A stretch of 64,000 bases of DNA, from the NCBI RefSeq assembly GCF_000974425.1, contig NZ_CP010429.1, positions 930,001-994,000 on the forward strand, written 5' to 3'. Below are positions 28,725-37,337 of the stretch, piece by piece. The DNA comes from Spirosoma radiotolerans (lineage in GTDB: Bacteria; Bacteroidota; Bacteroidia; Cytophagales; Spirosomataceae). The stretch's first letter is position 1. Each line of letters begins with the position of its first letter. Both the position numbers and the translations under genes were made by a program. The notes below the pieces were generated by a model. The model had not been told where the DNA came from. It worked only from the letters and a program-made list of their open reading frames with translations, and made no database searches.

Positions 28725-28829
28725 ACGGTGGGTATTAACGTCACCGTAAATCTACGTATCCAGCATAAAACCTCCTATTTTGTAACTAACTATTCGACGA
28801 TCGGTGTACTAAACCACTTATCTGTAATC

Positions 28830-29228
28830 TTAGTTGCGAACCAACGACTGATGCATACGAAGCAGATACCGAATTGGCCAATCGCTCTGATTATACGACT
28901 CTAACTGAGCTATTTTAAAGAGTAGCTTTCGTTCGATGCGTCTGCGTTCATCGGGCGGCAGGTTTTTCAGGCTCGTTGGTAACTCCGTGAGAACCTGGTT
29001 TAACTGGACGCAGGCCGTGACTGGTAAAGCAAAGTAGGTCGCTAAACGCTCAACATCGGATAGCTTCCAGAGGTCCGGTTTGGAGCGTCGGTTTCGAATG
29101 GCATTGCCACTCAGCCCAACGGCCATACCTAATTGTTCATCGTTAAGTGAACACTCCCGCAACCGCCACATAACGGCCTGATAATTATTGACGAATGAGT
29201 GTAATGCAGTGCGTAGATAATCAACCAA
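28830..29228 (-). CDS. Small HTH-like protein of unknown function
   Basis: A 132-residue, all-helical protein. Residues about 22-60 (MWRLRECSLNDEQLGMAVGL followed by SGNAIRNRRSKPD) look like a helix-turn-helix of Cro/XRE shape, where LNDEQLGMAVGLSGNAI would be the two helices. A charged helix (LPPDERRRIERKLLFKIAQL) follows. It may be a small transcription regulator, but no family is certain. It stands alone between the phosphoesterase and ileS, and about 270 bp of AT-rich DNA lie upstream. Confidence 0.5.
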   Translation of the reverse strand: MVDYLRTALHSFVNNYQAVMWRLRECSLNDEQLGMAVGLSGNAIRNRRSKPDLWKLSDVERLATYFALPVTACVQLNQVLTELPTSLKNLPPDERRRIERKLLFKIAQLESYNQSDWPIRYLLRMHQSLVRN

Positions 29229-29438
29229 AGCTGTAGAGGTTTAAAGGAAAATAAACGTTGAACCAGGTTTATGTCAAAGAAGCAGTAGTGTACAACTAGC
29301 GCTTATAGGTTTATCTACAAGATTCATGCCGTTGTACTGTATATTTTTGTATACTATTAACAAAAATGGAAAAATGTTAACAAGTAGCTCTTGTTAACGA
29401 ATGGTTTTCCTGAGCATTAAGCTGTTAGTCAGCTATAT

Positions 29439-29481
29439 ATAACACAAAAGTCACCCCTGATTGGAGTGACTTTTGTGTTAT
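29439..29481 (-). terminator. Hairpin terminator of ileS
   Basis: Bases 29439-29454 are the exact reverse complement of 29466-29481, with an 11-base loop. It lies 16 bp past the ileS stop. On the minus strand the descending arm ends in TTTTGTGTTAT. Confidence 0.75.
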
Positions 29482-29497
29482 GTGCCAAGATCAGTTG

Positions 29498-32400
29498 TTA
29501 CGCTCGATCTACTGTAAGGCGTAATTGAAACTCGTCCATCTCTATTTCAGCTACGGACGATTTGGTAGCCGACCCGTTCAAGTCGTTGACTAACTTGAGC
29601 GAGATTGCCTGTACTTCCTGCTGAATATAATCGCTGTTGGTTTCGATAGCCTGAGCGAGTACCTCATCGGTCCGTTCCAGCACAATCTGAATCTTGTCCG
29701 TTACCGAGAAATCCCGGTCTTTGCGGAGGTTCTGAATCCGGTTCACAAAGTCACGGGCAATGCCTTCCCCGCGTAATTCGTCGGTCAATGTTACATCCAG
29801 GGCTACGGTAATACCGCTTTCACTAGCAACGAGCCAGCCGGGAATGTCTTCGGTTATAATTTCGACATCAGCCAGAGAGATGACGAGTGGTGCGTTCTGA
29901 ATTATGAAGGATTGTTCGCCATTTTGTTCCAGCGACTTCAGGTCGCTTTCGGTCATGGCCGTGATGGCGGCTGCCACGTCTTTCATCTGTTTGCCGAATT
30001 TCGGGCCAAGAGCTTTGAAGTTCGGTTTGACTTTCTTCTTCAGAATACCACTGGCATCGTCTACGAACTCGACGGCTTTAACGTTCACCTCCGACATGAT
30101 GATCGGGCTTACGTGCTCAATCTGACGGCGTGTATCGGTATTCAGCACCGGAACCAGTACACGGCTCAATGGCTGACGAACTTTCAGTTTATGCCCTTTG
30201 CGTAAGGAGTGGACCAGCGAAGAAACCTGCTGAGCCAGTTCCATTGACCGTTCCAGTTCGGTGTCGATTAAGGTTTGGTCGCCCAGCGGAAAATCCGTTA
30301 AATGTACGGATGTACCCGTCTCGGTTAAGTTGCGATATAGCCAGTCGGCGTAGAAAGGCGCATTGGGCGATATCAATTGCGAGACCGTTGTCAGGCATTC
30401 ATGCAGTGTTTCGTAAGCCGCCCGTTTGTCGGTGGTCAACTCGCCGTCGGGCGCGGCCCCGGTCCAGAAGCGTCGGCGTGATAACCGAACATACCAGTTG
30501 GATAACTGATCGTTTACAAATTCCTGAACAGCCCGGCCTGCTTTGGTTGGGTTATAATTGTCAAACTGCTGCTCGACTTCCAGAATCAACGACTGGAGTT
30601 TGGACAAAATCCACCGGTCGAGTTCTGGGCGTTCGGCCACGGGAACCGTGCGGCCCGAAAACGAAAACTGATCCAGGTTGGCATACAGCGCAAAGAAGTT
30701 GTAGGTATTCGACAAGGTGCCGAACAACTTCCGTTGTACCTCGCCAATGCCATCGGTGTTGAACTTCAGGTTATCCCAGGGTTCTGCATTGGTGATCATG
30801 TACCAGCGTGTGGCATCGGCCCCGTATTTACCCAATGTCTCGAAGGGATCGACGGCATTGCCCAGCCGCTTCGACATTTTGTTGCCGTTTTTGTCCAGCA
30901 CAAGGCCCGTCGAAACGACATTTTTGAAGGCGACCGAATCAAACAGCATGACGGCAATGGCATGGAGCGTAAAGAACCAGCCGCGCGTCTGGTCGACGCC
31001 TTCTGAGATAAAGTCAGCCGGAAATGCCTTTTGAAATACGTCCTTGTTTTCAAATGGATAGTGCCACTGTGCATACGGCATCGCCCCCGAATCGAACCAA
31101 ACGTCGATCAGGTCAGACTCGCGCTGCATCACCTGCCCGCTTTCCGAGACGAAATAAATTTCGTCTGCATAAGGACGGTGTAAATCATAGGTGCCATCTG
31201 CATGGGCCTCTAAAAACGCCTTGTTTTTGTCGATATAAGACTGATAGTCGGCCTTCCCTTCCCGAACCCACTCGCTCATTCGCTCATTCGCCTTTTCGCT
31301 CATTTCGACAAGTTCCGCTACCGACCCGATACAAACCTCTTCTCCGCTTTCGCTGCGCCAGATGGGCAAGGGTGTTCCCCAGAACCGGCTTCGGCTAAGG
31401 TTCCAGTCGACCAGGTTTTCGAGCCAGTTGCCAAAGCGCCCGGTTCCTGTACTTTCGGGTTGCCAGTTGATGGTTTTGTTCAGTTCGACGAGCTGATCCT
31501 TCTTCGCTGTTGTCCGGATAAACCAGCTATCCAGCGGATAGTACAAAATAGGTTTATCGGTCCGCCAGCAGTGCGGGTAAGGGTGTTCGTATTTTTCGAC
31601 CCGAAACGCTTTGTTTTCCTCTTTCAGCTTGATGGCAATGAGCACATCCGTCGGCTTGAAATCCGGGTCATCGCGTTCTTCGTCGGAGTAATATTCTTCC
31701 TTGACATACCGACCGGCGTAATCTGTGATTTCAGCTACAAACTGGCCGTGTTTATCCACAATGGGCACGTCTTTTCCGGTATCGTCCTTCACCATGATGG
31801 GCGGAATTCCCGCTGCCTGGGCTACCCGAAAGTCATCGGCCCCGAATGTTGGCGACGTATGAACGATACCCGTACCGTCTTCGGTCGTGACGAAATCGCC
31901 CAGGATAACGCGGAACGCAGGCCCGTCTGGCTGAACATAGGGCATTAACTGTTCGTACTCAACGCCTTCCAGATGCTCGCCTTTAAACTCGGAAACAATC
32001 GTCCACGGGGCAATTTTATCCGTAGGCAAATAGGCGTCAAAGGCGGGGTGATCAACGGCATCGACCTGTCCTTTCTCATTCAGCCAGCGCCCAACCAGGT
32101 TTTTAGCCATGACCACATGCACCATCAGATGCGTGTAGGGATTGAACGTTTTTACCAGCACATAATCGATGTTCGCGCCTACGGTCAGGGCCGAGTTGGC
32201 CGGCAGAGTCCAGGGCGTAGTGGTCCAGGCCAGAATGTACACGTCGGCATCGGCCGAGTCGAAGAAGAGAAAGCCCGATTTGCCGCTGGGCTTCACCTTA
32301 AACTGCGCTACGATGGTTGTGTCACGAACATCCTTGTAAGTACCAGGCATGTTTAGTTCGTGCGAACTCAGGCCCGTACCGGCTTTTGGCGAATAGGGCT

Positions 32401-33007
32401 GGATGGTGTAGCCCTTGTAGAGCATTTTTTTGCCATCCACCTCCTGGTCATATAATTGCTTGAGCAGGTACCAGACCGACTCAATGTATTCGTTTTTATA
32501 GGTAACGTACGGATTGTCAAGGTCGACCCAATACCCCATTTTCTGGGTCAGGTCGTTCCACTGATCGGTGAAACGCATGACCGTTTCGCGGCATTTCCGG
32601 TTATAGTCTTCAACGCTGATGCCGCCTTCCGACTCAGGTTTTCCAATCGCATCTTTGTTGATACCCAGCTCTTTCTCGACCTGTAACTCGATCGGCAGGC
32701 CGTGCGTATCCCAGCCGCCTTTCCGGTCGACCTGAAACCCTTTCAGCGTTTTGTAGCGACAGAAAATATCCTTTATCGTCCGGGCCATTACGTGGTGAAT
32801 GCCGGGGGCTCCATTGGCTGAAGGCGGGCCTTCGTAAAAGGTAAACACGGGCTTTCCTTCGCGGAGAGCGATGGACTGTTCGAAAACCTGATTCTGGTTC
32901 CAGTATGTTAAAACCTCGGCCGCGATCGTCGCGTAATCGAGGGACTCATATTGCTGATACTTCACGTCTGAGAGGATCATACGCGCCAATTGGTCTGTAT
33001 TTGACAA
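29498..33007 (-). CDS. ileS: Isoleucine--tRNA ligase
   Basis: Class I synthetase charging tRNA-Ile, 1169 residues, the long form common in Bacteroidota. The HIGH-type motif is PSANGAPGIHHVMARTIKD. The KMSKS motif is KNGNKMSKRLGNAVDP. The editing domain carries WTTTPWTLPANSAL and GTGIVHTSPTFGADDF, and RKGGWDTHGLPIE is also present. At about residues 568-579 the frame runs through four AATGAGCG-like octamers (31273-31304), encoding MSEKANERMSE, apparently a repeat element inserted in frame. The start at 33007 fits a TATCTTTG promoter box about 33 bp upstream; an in-frame ATG nine codons in is an alternative. Confidence 0.95.
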   Translation of the reverse strand: MSNTDQLARMILSDVKYQQYESLDYATIAAEVLTYWNQNQVFEQSIALREGKPVFTFYEGPPSANGAPGIHHVMARTIKDIFCRYKTLKGFQVDRKGGWDTHGLPIELQVEKELGINKDAIGKPESEGGISVEDYNRKCRETVMRFTDQWNDLTQKMGYWVDLDNPYVTYKNEYIESVWYLLKQLYDQEVDGKKMLYKGYTIQPYSPKAGTGLSSHELNMPGTYKDVRDTTIVAQFKVKPSGKSGFLFFDSADADVYILAWTTTPWTLPANSALTVGANIDYVLVKTFNPYTHLMVHVVMAKNLVGRWLNEKGQVDAVDHPAFDAYLPTDKIAPWTIVSEFKGEHLEGVEYEQLMPYVQPDGPAFRVILGDFVTTEDGTGIVHTSPTFGADDFRVAQAAGIPPIMVKDDTGKDVPIVDKHGQFVAEITDYAGRYVKEEYYSDEERDDPDFKPTDVLIAIKLKEENKAFRVEKYEHPYPHCWRTDKPILYYPLDSWFIRTTAKKDQLVELNKTINWQPESTGTGRFGNWLENLVDWNLSRSRFWGTPLPIWRSESGEEVCIGSVAELVEMSEKANERMSEWVREGKADYQSYIDKNKAFLEAHADGTYDLHRPYADEIYFVSESGQVMQRESDLIDVWFDSGAMPYAQWHYPFENKDVFQKAFPADFISEGVDQTRGWFFTLHAIAVMLFDSVAFKNVVSTGLVLDKNGNKMSKRLGNAVDPFETLGKYGADATRWYMITNAEPWDNLKFNTDGIGEVQRKLFGTLSNTYNFFALYANLDQFSFSGRTVPVAERPELDRWILSKLQSLILEVEQQFDNYNPTKAGRAVQEFVNDQLSNWYVRLSRRRFWTGAAPDGELTTDKRAAYETLHECLTTVSQLISPNAPFYADWLYRNLTETGTSVHLTDFPLGDQTLIDTELERSMELAQQVSSLVHSLRKGHKLKVRQPLSRVLVPVLNTDTRRQIEHVSPIIMSEVNVKAVEFVDDASGILKKKVKPNFKALGPKFGKQMKDVAAAITAMTESDLKSLEQNGEQSFIIQNAPLVISLADVEIITEDIPGWLVASESGITVALDVTLTDELRGEGIARDFVNRIQNLRKDRDFSVTDKIQIVLERTDEVLAQAIETNSDYIQQEVQAISLKLVNDLNGSATKSSVAEIEMDEFQLRLTVDRA
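31273..31304. repeat. Four octamers inside the ileS coding sequence
   Basis: The plus strand reads CGCTCATT, CGCTCATT, CGCCTTTT, CGCTCATT without gaps. These octamers belong to the family seen in the hairpins at 23481 and 38745. The block is a multiple of eight, not of three, and sits inside the synthetase domain. The codons it supplies do not look like a conserved IleS segment. Confidence 0.65.
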
Positions 33008-33039
33008 CTAAAGCCAATTGTGCGGTTAAAAAATAAGTG

Positions 33040-33047
33040 CAAAGATA
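33040..33047 (-). promoter_or_regulatory. Bacteroidota -7 promoter element of ileS
   Basis: On the minus strand TATCTTTG matches TAnnTTTG exactly. It lies 32 bp upstream of the ATG at 33007 and would give a leader of about 25 bases. Confidence 0.6.
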
Positions 33048-33103
33048 GGGAAATAGATGGCATAGGCTGGCTACCTCCCGGAAGCAAAGCGCTGTTGATA
33101 GCC

Positions 33104-33134
33104 AACAAAAAAGCGAACCGTCGTGGTTCGCTTT
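33104..33134 (-). terminator. Hairpin terminator of the ompA-rpn unit
   Basis: AAAGCGAACC at 33110-33119 pairs exactly with GGTTCGCTTT at 33125-33134, with a five-base loop. On the minus strand TTTTTTG follows the stem. It lies about 28 bp past the end of the Rpn gene. Confidence 0.8.
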
Positions 33135-33161
33135 AGGGATATGGATAAACCAGTGCAAACC

Positions 33162-34199
33162 TTATGGGGTATTGGGGCGGTTAATTTCGTCTATAATAGC
33201 CTTTACTTCATCCAGCGGCAGCTCGGTCGCCGAGGCAATTGCAGCGGCATCGTGGTTCAACTTCAGCATAGCGGTAATAAACTTGATCTCATTTTGGCGA
33301 CGCTCCAGTTCGCGTCCCTGCTGTATTAATTCTTCAGCTATCGTCTTGTGCTGTCGACGCTCCAGTTCACGTCCTTCCTGGATTAATTCTTCGGCTACCG
33401 TCTTGTTCTGGCGACGCTCCAGCTCGCGTCCTTCCTGGATTAATTCTTCGGCGACTGTCATGGTAGAAGAGTTGGTTTTTGTCGAAATACGGCTAAAAAT
33501 ACCAAATAGTTCAATTTTGGTCAAGTTGGTGGTATACGATAAATAGAGAAAGCCGGTGGTGATAAAACGCTGACCGGACGGTGTTTCGACCAATCGCTGG
33601 ACCACATCGGCAAACGTGTCCAGCAGGCGAGTCAGCTCCCGTTTCCGGCGGCTGTTTTGCAATAAAATGGCAGTAAACCGGGCATAATCTGACCGTAAGA
33701 CAGGCAGCCGTTCGTCGGAAAGTGCCGACAGGTCGATCAGCAGATAGTCGAATGCGGGTAAATAAGGTGCCAGCGTTTCATGGAGTAGGGCGAAGTAGTC
33801 GGGTACACTCCGCTGTTTCTAGCGCCGATTGCCATGATACACCAGAACGGGAAGGCCGGGCGTCAGCGGTTGTTTTTGTTTAAGCTGACTCTCCCAGAGA
33901 TTAAGCAAATACCGATTGATCTGGAAATGCGGGTACTCTTCAGTATAACTTTTATGTTCCAGCAAAAGCACCAGCCGAACGGCCTGATCGCCATACGTCA
34001 CCGAGAAAACAAGGTCTGCAAAATGTTCGGCCAGTTGCTCATCGGTAAACGTATCGACTTCGCGGGTTAACGTTGTATAGTCGATACGGTCGCGGACCGA
34101 TTCTGGTGCGAAGGTGTTTAAAAAGTCGATCAGGATTTCTGGTTGCGAAAATGTTTCTTTAAAAAACCTGTCGTGCGGGTTATCAGGTTGTGCAGCCAT
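33162..34199 (-). pseudogene. Rpn-family PD-(D/E)XK nuclease, interrupted by an amber codon
   Basis: One continuous frame of 345 sense codons, broken by a TAG at 33819-33821. The first part (126 residues, starting at 34199) has the Rpn N-terminus HDRFFKETFSQPEILIDFLN and the nuclease core: Asp62 in DLVFSV, then Glu81 and Lys83 in LLLEHKSY. It stops in VYHGNRR*KQRSVPDYF. Family members usually have Trp there, so TGG to TAG is the likely change. The rest continues in frame to three tandem 19-residue repeats and a C-terminal helix. The ATG overlaps the ompA-like stop by one base (TAATG), implying translational coupling. The gene may be dead, read through, or split into two products. Confidence 0.8.
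33300..33470 (-). repeat. Three tandem 57-bp repeats in the Rpn C-terminal region
   Basis: Units at 33300-33356, 33357-33413 and 33414-33470. Each encodes 19 residues of the form TVAEELIQEGRELERRQNK, a charged helix. The two units nearest the protein N-terminus are almost identical. An in-frame ATG at 33461 sits exactly at the start of the first repeat and would give a 99-residue product. Confidence 0.85.
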
Positions 34200-35551
34200 T
34201 AAATTGTTAGGATCACGAACTCAACCCGGCGGTTCACTTTCCGTTCTTCGTCGGTGCCCTTAGTTAAAATAGGGCGCGTGTCGCCGTAGCCGATGGTCTG
34301 AATTCGGTCGATGTCGATGCCCTGCTGCACCAGATAGCGCTGGCAGGCAATGACCCGGTCGCGGGAGAGTTGCAGGTTCTTGTCATGGTCGCCGATGATG
34401 TCGGTATGGCCTTCGAGCCGGATGCTCATGTTGGGGTTGTCCTGCATCATGGCCACCAGTTTGTTCAACTCCGCAAATGACGCCGACAACAGGTCTGACT
34501 TCGACATCTCGAAATAAATATTCTTCAGCGTCACCTTGTCGCCGACGGCCAGGGGCGTCAGGGTAATGTCGCGCGTAAGTTTTTGACCGCCCGCTACTTT
34601 GCTAAGGTCTAAAACGCCACTGCTCGACTGATACCCGCGGGCGGAGGCTATGTAGGTGTAGACCTGGCCCTTCACAAGGCTCATGCGGTAGGCACCCGTC
34701 GAGGCAAAGCTTTGAACGGAGTCAATTGCTTTCTTGCTAGCCGAAAGTTGATAGTCGATGGTGGCCGTTACGGGTCGCTTAGTTTTTGCGTCGCTTACCA
34801 CACCCGATACCGCCACCAGGGTGGGTACAGGAGCCGGTGCTGGCTTGGGTTTTGGCGTCTCCATCTCACCCCCTGATTCGCCTGAGGGAGCGGGGGGTAG
34901 GGTTGTCGACTTCTTTGGTACTTTAGGAACGGGTGTTGGCGCTGGTGCCGGTGTATAGACGACTTCGTCGGCCGGGTTATCAACGCGCAAATTGTAAATG
35001 TTCCAGCAAATAAGGTGGTCATTCTGGCACTCGAACAGATCGAAATTTTCTAATCCCTTGTCTAATCGCTCGAAATACAAGGAGAACGTGACTTGATCAC
35101 CCGGAAAAGTATTTCGACCAATGAGTATTTTTTTGCCGGTAGCCGGGTCGATCTGTTCTCTTTTTGTGGGGATACCTTCTGCTTTTACAAACGTAAATCG
35201 TCGTGCACCGTTAGCTGCAATTAAATACCCGGTCGGGTCAAAGGCAATGGTTTCTGTGCTCATCAACTGCCGGTTTTGATTGTAACGAGGCTGGCTTTTA
35301 TCGGTAAACGTCAGGTTTAGAATCGTATAATCCTGTGTTAGTCGAATGCTGTTCACCGTTACGCCGGGGTCGGCAGGGCGGCCTGTGCCTCGTTGATTGC
35401 CAGCGTTGGGATACGTATCGTCTGGAGCCTGCTGGCCGCCAGATGGGTATTGCTGCCCGCCACCCGACGGGTAACCTGATGGATAGGTGCCGAATGTACA
35501 GGATGAGCTTAGCCCGGCCAGAAAGAGGAAGATAAGGTAGCGTTGCCGCAT
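34199..35551 (-). CDS. OmpA-family outer membrane lipoprotein
   Basis: A 450-residue lipoprotein (lipobox LSSSC, Cys at about residue 18). A Gly/Pro/Gln-rich stretch follows (about 20-60), then a beta domain, a proline-rich linker (about 205-245), a carboxypeptidase-regulatory-like domain (VAVSGVVSDAKTKRPV...), and a C-terminal OmpA peptidoglycan-binding domain. The OmpA signature reads LEGHTDIIGDHDKNLQLSRD and ends in NRRVEFVIL. It probably ties the outer membrane to peptidoglycan. Its TAA overlaps the ATG of the Rpn gene. Confidence 0.88.
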   Translation of the reverse strand: MRQRYLIFLFLAGLSSSCTFGTYPSGYPSGGGQQYPSGGQQAPDDTYPNAGNQRGTGRPADPGVTVNSIRLTQDYTILNLTFTDKSQPRYNQNRQLMSTETIAFDPTGYLIAANGARRFTFVKAEGIPTKREQIDPATGKKILIGRNTFPGDQVTFSLYFERLDKGLENFDLFECQNDHLICWNIYNLRVDNPADEVVYTPAPAPTPVPKVPKKSTTLPPAPSGESGGEMETPKPKPAPAPVPTLVAVSGVVSDAKTKRPVTATIDYQLSASKKAIDSVQSFASTGAYRMSLVKGQVYTYIASARGYQSSSGVLDLSKVAGGQKLTRDITLTPLAVGDKVTLKNIYFEMSKSDLLSASFAELNKLVAMMQDNPNMSIRLEGHTDIIGDHDKNLQLSRDRVIACQRYLVQQGIDIDRIQTIGYGDTRPILTKGTDEERKVNRRVEFVILTI

Positions 35552-35805
35552 AAGTTTTGGTAAGTAAAGAGTTACAAGTTAATCAAAAAGAATGGGCTGT
35601 GTAAGGAGGGCATGTGTTGCCAACGGTTGTGATGGCCCTTCTGTTTGCTGTGGCTATAAGACGGGCAAAGTAGGAAGATAGTTACAGAGAGTGGCGTAAA
35701 ACTTTTGCTTCCGGAAATCAGGCAGCGAAACAAGGCCGGGATAGTAAAAAATACACGACTCAATCTTACTACATAACATGATACTGTTCTGAACCCCTGC
35801 TGCTT

Positions 35806-37221
35806 ATGGCATCCGATAAAAAATCGCTCGTCTCCCGAAGAAAGTTTCTCGATCTGACAGCCAAAGGAACCCTGGCCTCATCGGCTATCATCAGTGGATT
35901 TCCAACCATCGTACCGGCCTCGGTATTTGGAAAGAACGCGCCAAGTAACCGGATTAACGTGGCGGCCATCGGTACGGGCCGCATTTCGCGCGGGCACGAC
36001 ATGCCGGGTGTCTGGCAGTACGACAACGCGCTGATCATGGCGGTTTGTGACCTGGATAGTAAACGCGCCGAAGCCGCCAAACAACTGGTCAATGGCGTTT
36101 ATGCCAAGAAAACCGGAAAGGATTATGACGGCGTTCGGGTATACACCGACTACCGGGAATTGCTGCTCAATAAAGACATCGACGCCGTGCTGGTCAGTAC
36201 GCCCGACCACTGGCACGCGCCCATTGTGATCGACGCCGTGCGGGCAAAGAAGGATGTATACATGCAGAAACCGGCTTCGCTTACCATTGCCGAAGGGCGC
36301 ATGATGGCCGATGCCGTGAAAAAGTCGGGCCAGATTGTGCAGGTCGGGAGCCAGCAGCGTTCGTCGGAGCAATTCCGGTATGCCGCCGAACTGGTGCGCA
36401 ACGGCCGAATTGGCCAACTAAAAACGGTGTATGTCGGTCTTCCCGGTGATCCGTCGGGCGACGAAGAACCCCCAATGCCCGTTCCGAAAAACCTGAACTA
36501 CGATATGTGGCTGGGCACCACGCCTGAGGTGTATTATACCGAAAAGCGGGTGCATCCGCAGGCCGACTTCGACCGGCCGGGCTGGCTCCGATGTGAGCAG
36601 TTCGGAGCCGGCATGATTACCGGTTGGGGCGCTCACCATGTCGATTCGGCGCACTGGGCCATGAATACCGAATATACCGGCCCGGTCGAAATATGGGGTA
36701 AAGCCGATTTCCCGAAGCACGGGCTGTGGGACGTTCACGGTATATTCAGGACTGAAGCGCTATACGAAAATGGCGTCCACATGATTGTGAGCAATGAGAT
36801 TCCCAACGGAATTAAGTTTGAGGGAACGGAAGGCTGGATTTTCGTATCGCGGGGCGATGCGGCCGTGACGGCCAGCGACCCGATTGCCAAACAGAATGCC
36901 GCCAAGAAGCTTGACGCCAGCGACCCGAAAATTATCACGTCGGTGATTGGCCCTAACGAAACCCATCTGACGGTTAGCAAAGAGCACCATGGCAACTGGT
37001 TAGAAAGCATCGTCAGCCGTAAAGAACCAATTGCTCCAGCCGAAGTAGGCCACCGTTCGTGTTCGGCCTGCCTGCTGCACCACGCGGCCATGAAACTGAA
37101 TCGGAAACTTTACTGGGACCCCAAGAAAGAACAATTCAAAAACGACCCCGAGGCCAACAAACTTCTGTCCCGCACCCAACGGGCACCTTATGCCATTAAA
37201 CTGATGGCCTCGGCGAAGTAA
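35806..37221 (+). CDS. Gfo/Idh/MocA family oxidoreductase, Tat-exported
   Basis: NAD(P)-dependent sugar or polyol dehydrogenase of 471 residues. The N-terminus has a twin-arginine signal (SRRKFLDLTAKGTLASSAII) followed by the Rossmann segment INVAAIGTGRISRGHDMPG. The family motif VLVSTPDHWHAPIVIDAV and MQKPASLTIAEG (about 160-170) correspond to the catalytic lysine region (the usual EKP form is QKP here). The C-terminal domain has WGAHHVDSAHWAM. Tat export suggests it folds with its cofactor before export. It is the first of three related genes in a row. Confidence 0.9.
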   Translation: MASDKKSLVSRRKFLDLTAKGTLASSAIISGFPTIVPASVFGKNAPSNRINVAAIGTGRISRGHDMPGVWQYDNALIMAVCDLDSKRAEAAKQLVNGVYAKKTGKDYDGVRVYTDYRELLLNKDIDAVLVSTPDHWHAPIVIDAVRAKKDVYMQKPASLTIAEGRMMADAVKKSGQIVQVGSQQRSSEQFRYAAELVRNGRIGQLKTVYVGLPGDPSGDEEPPMPVPKNLNYDMWLGTTPEVYYTEKRVHPQADFDRPGWLRCEQFGAGMITGWGAHHVDSAHWAMNTEYTGPVEIWGKADFPKHGLWDVHGIFRTEALYENGVHMIVSNEIPNGIKFEGTEGWIFVSRGDAAVTASDPIAKQNAAKKLDASDPKIITSVIGPNETHLTVSKEHHGNWLESIVSRKEPIAPAEVGHRSCSACLLHHAAMKLNRKLYWDPKKEQFKNDPEANKLLSRTQRAPYAIKLMASAK

Positions 37222-37234
37222 AATTTCGGTACTT

Positions 37235-37312
37235 GGTTTACGGTATTCGGTTTACGGTTGGCTAGTGCATACATGAACGCGCCAGCCAACCGTAAACCGA
37301 ATACCGTAAACC
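37235..37312. repeat. Perfect 29-bp hairpin made of heptamers
   Basis: Bases 37235-37263 are the exact reverse complement of 37284-37312, with a 20-base loop. Each arm holds TTTACGG, TATTCGG, TTTACGG in series. It lies between two co-oriented oxidoreductase genes, so it is either a terminator or an RNA-stabilising stem inside an operon. Confidence 0.75.
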
Positions 37313-37337
37313 TTAAACAACTTACAAACCAACTTTA

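Noticed and set aside
33300..33470. CRISPR-like array from three 57-bp repeats
   Set aside because: The units are contiguous with no spacers, stay in frame with the Rpn gene, and vary mainly at synonymous positions. They are protein-coding repeats.
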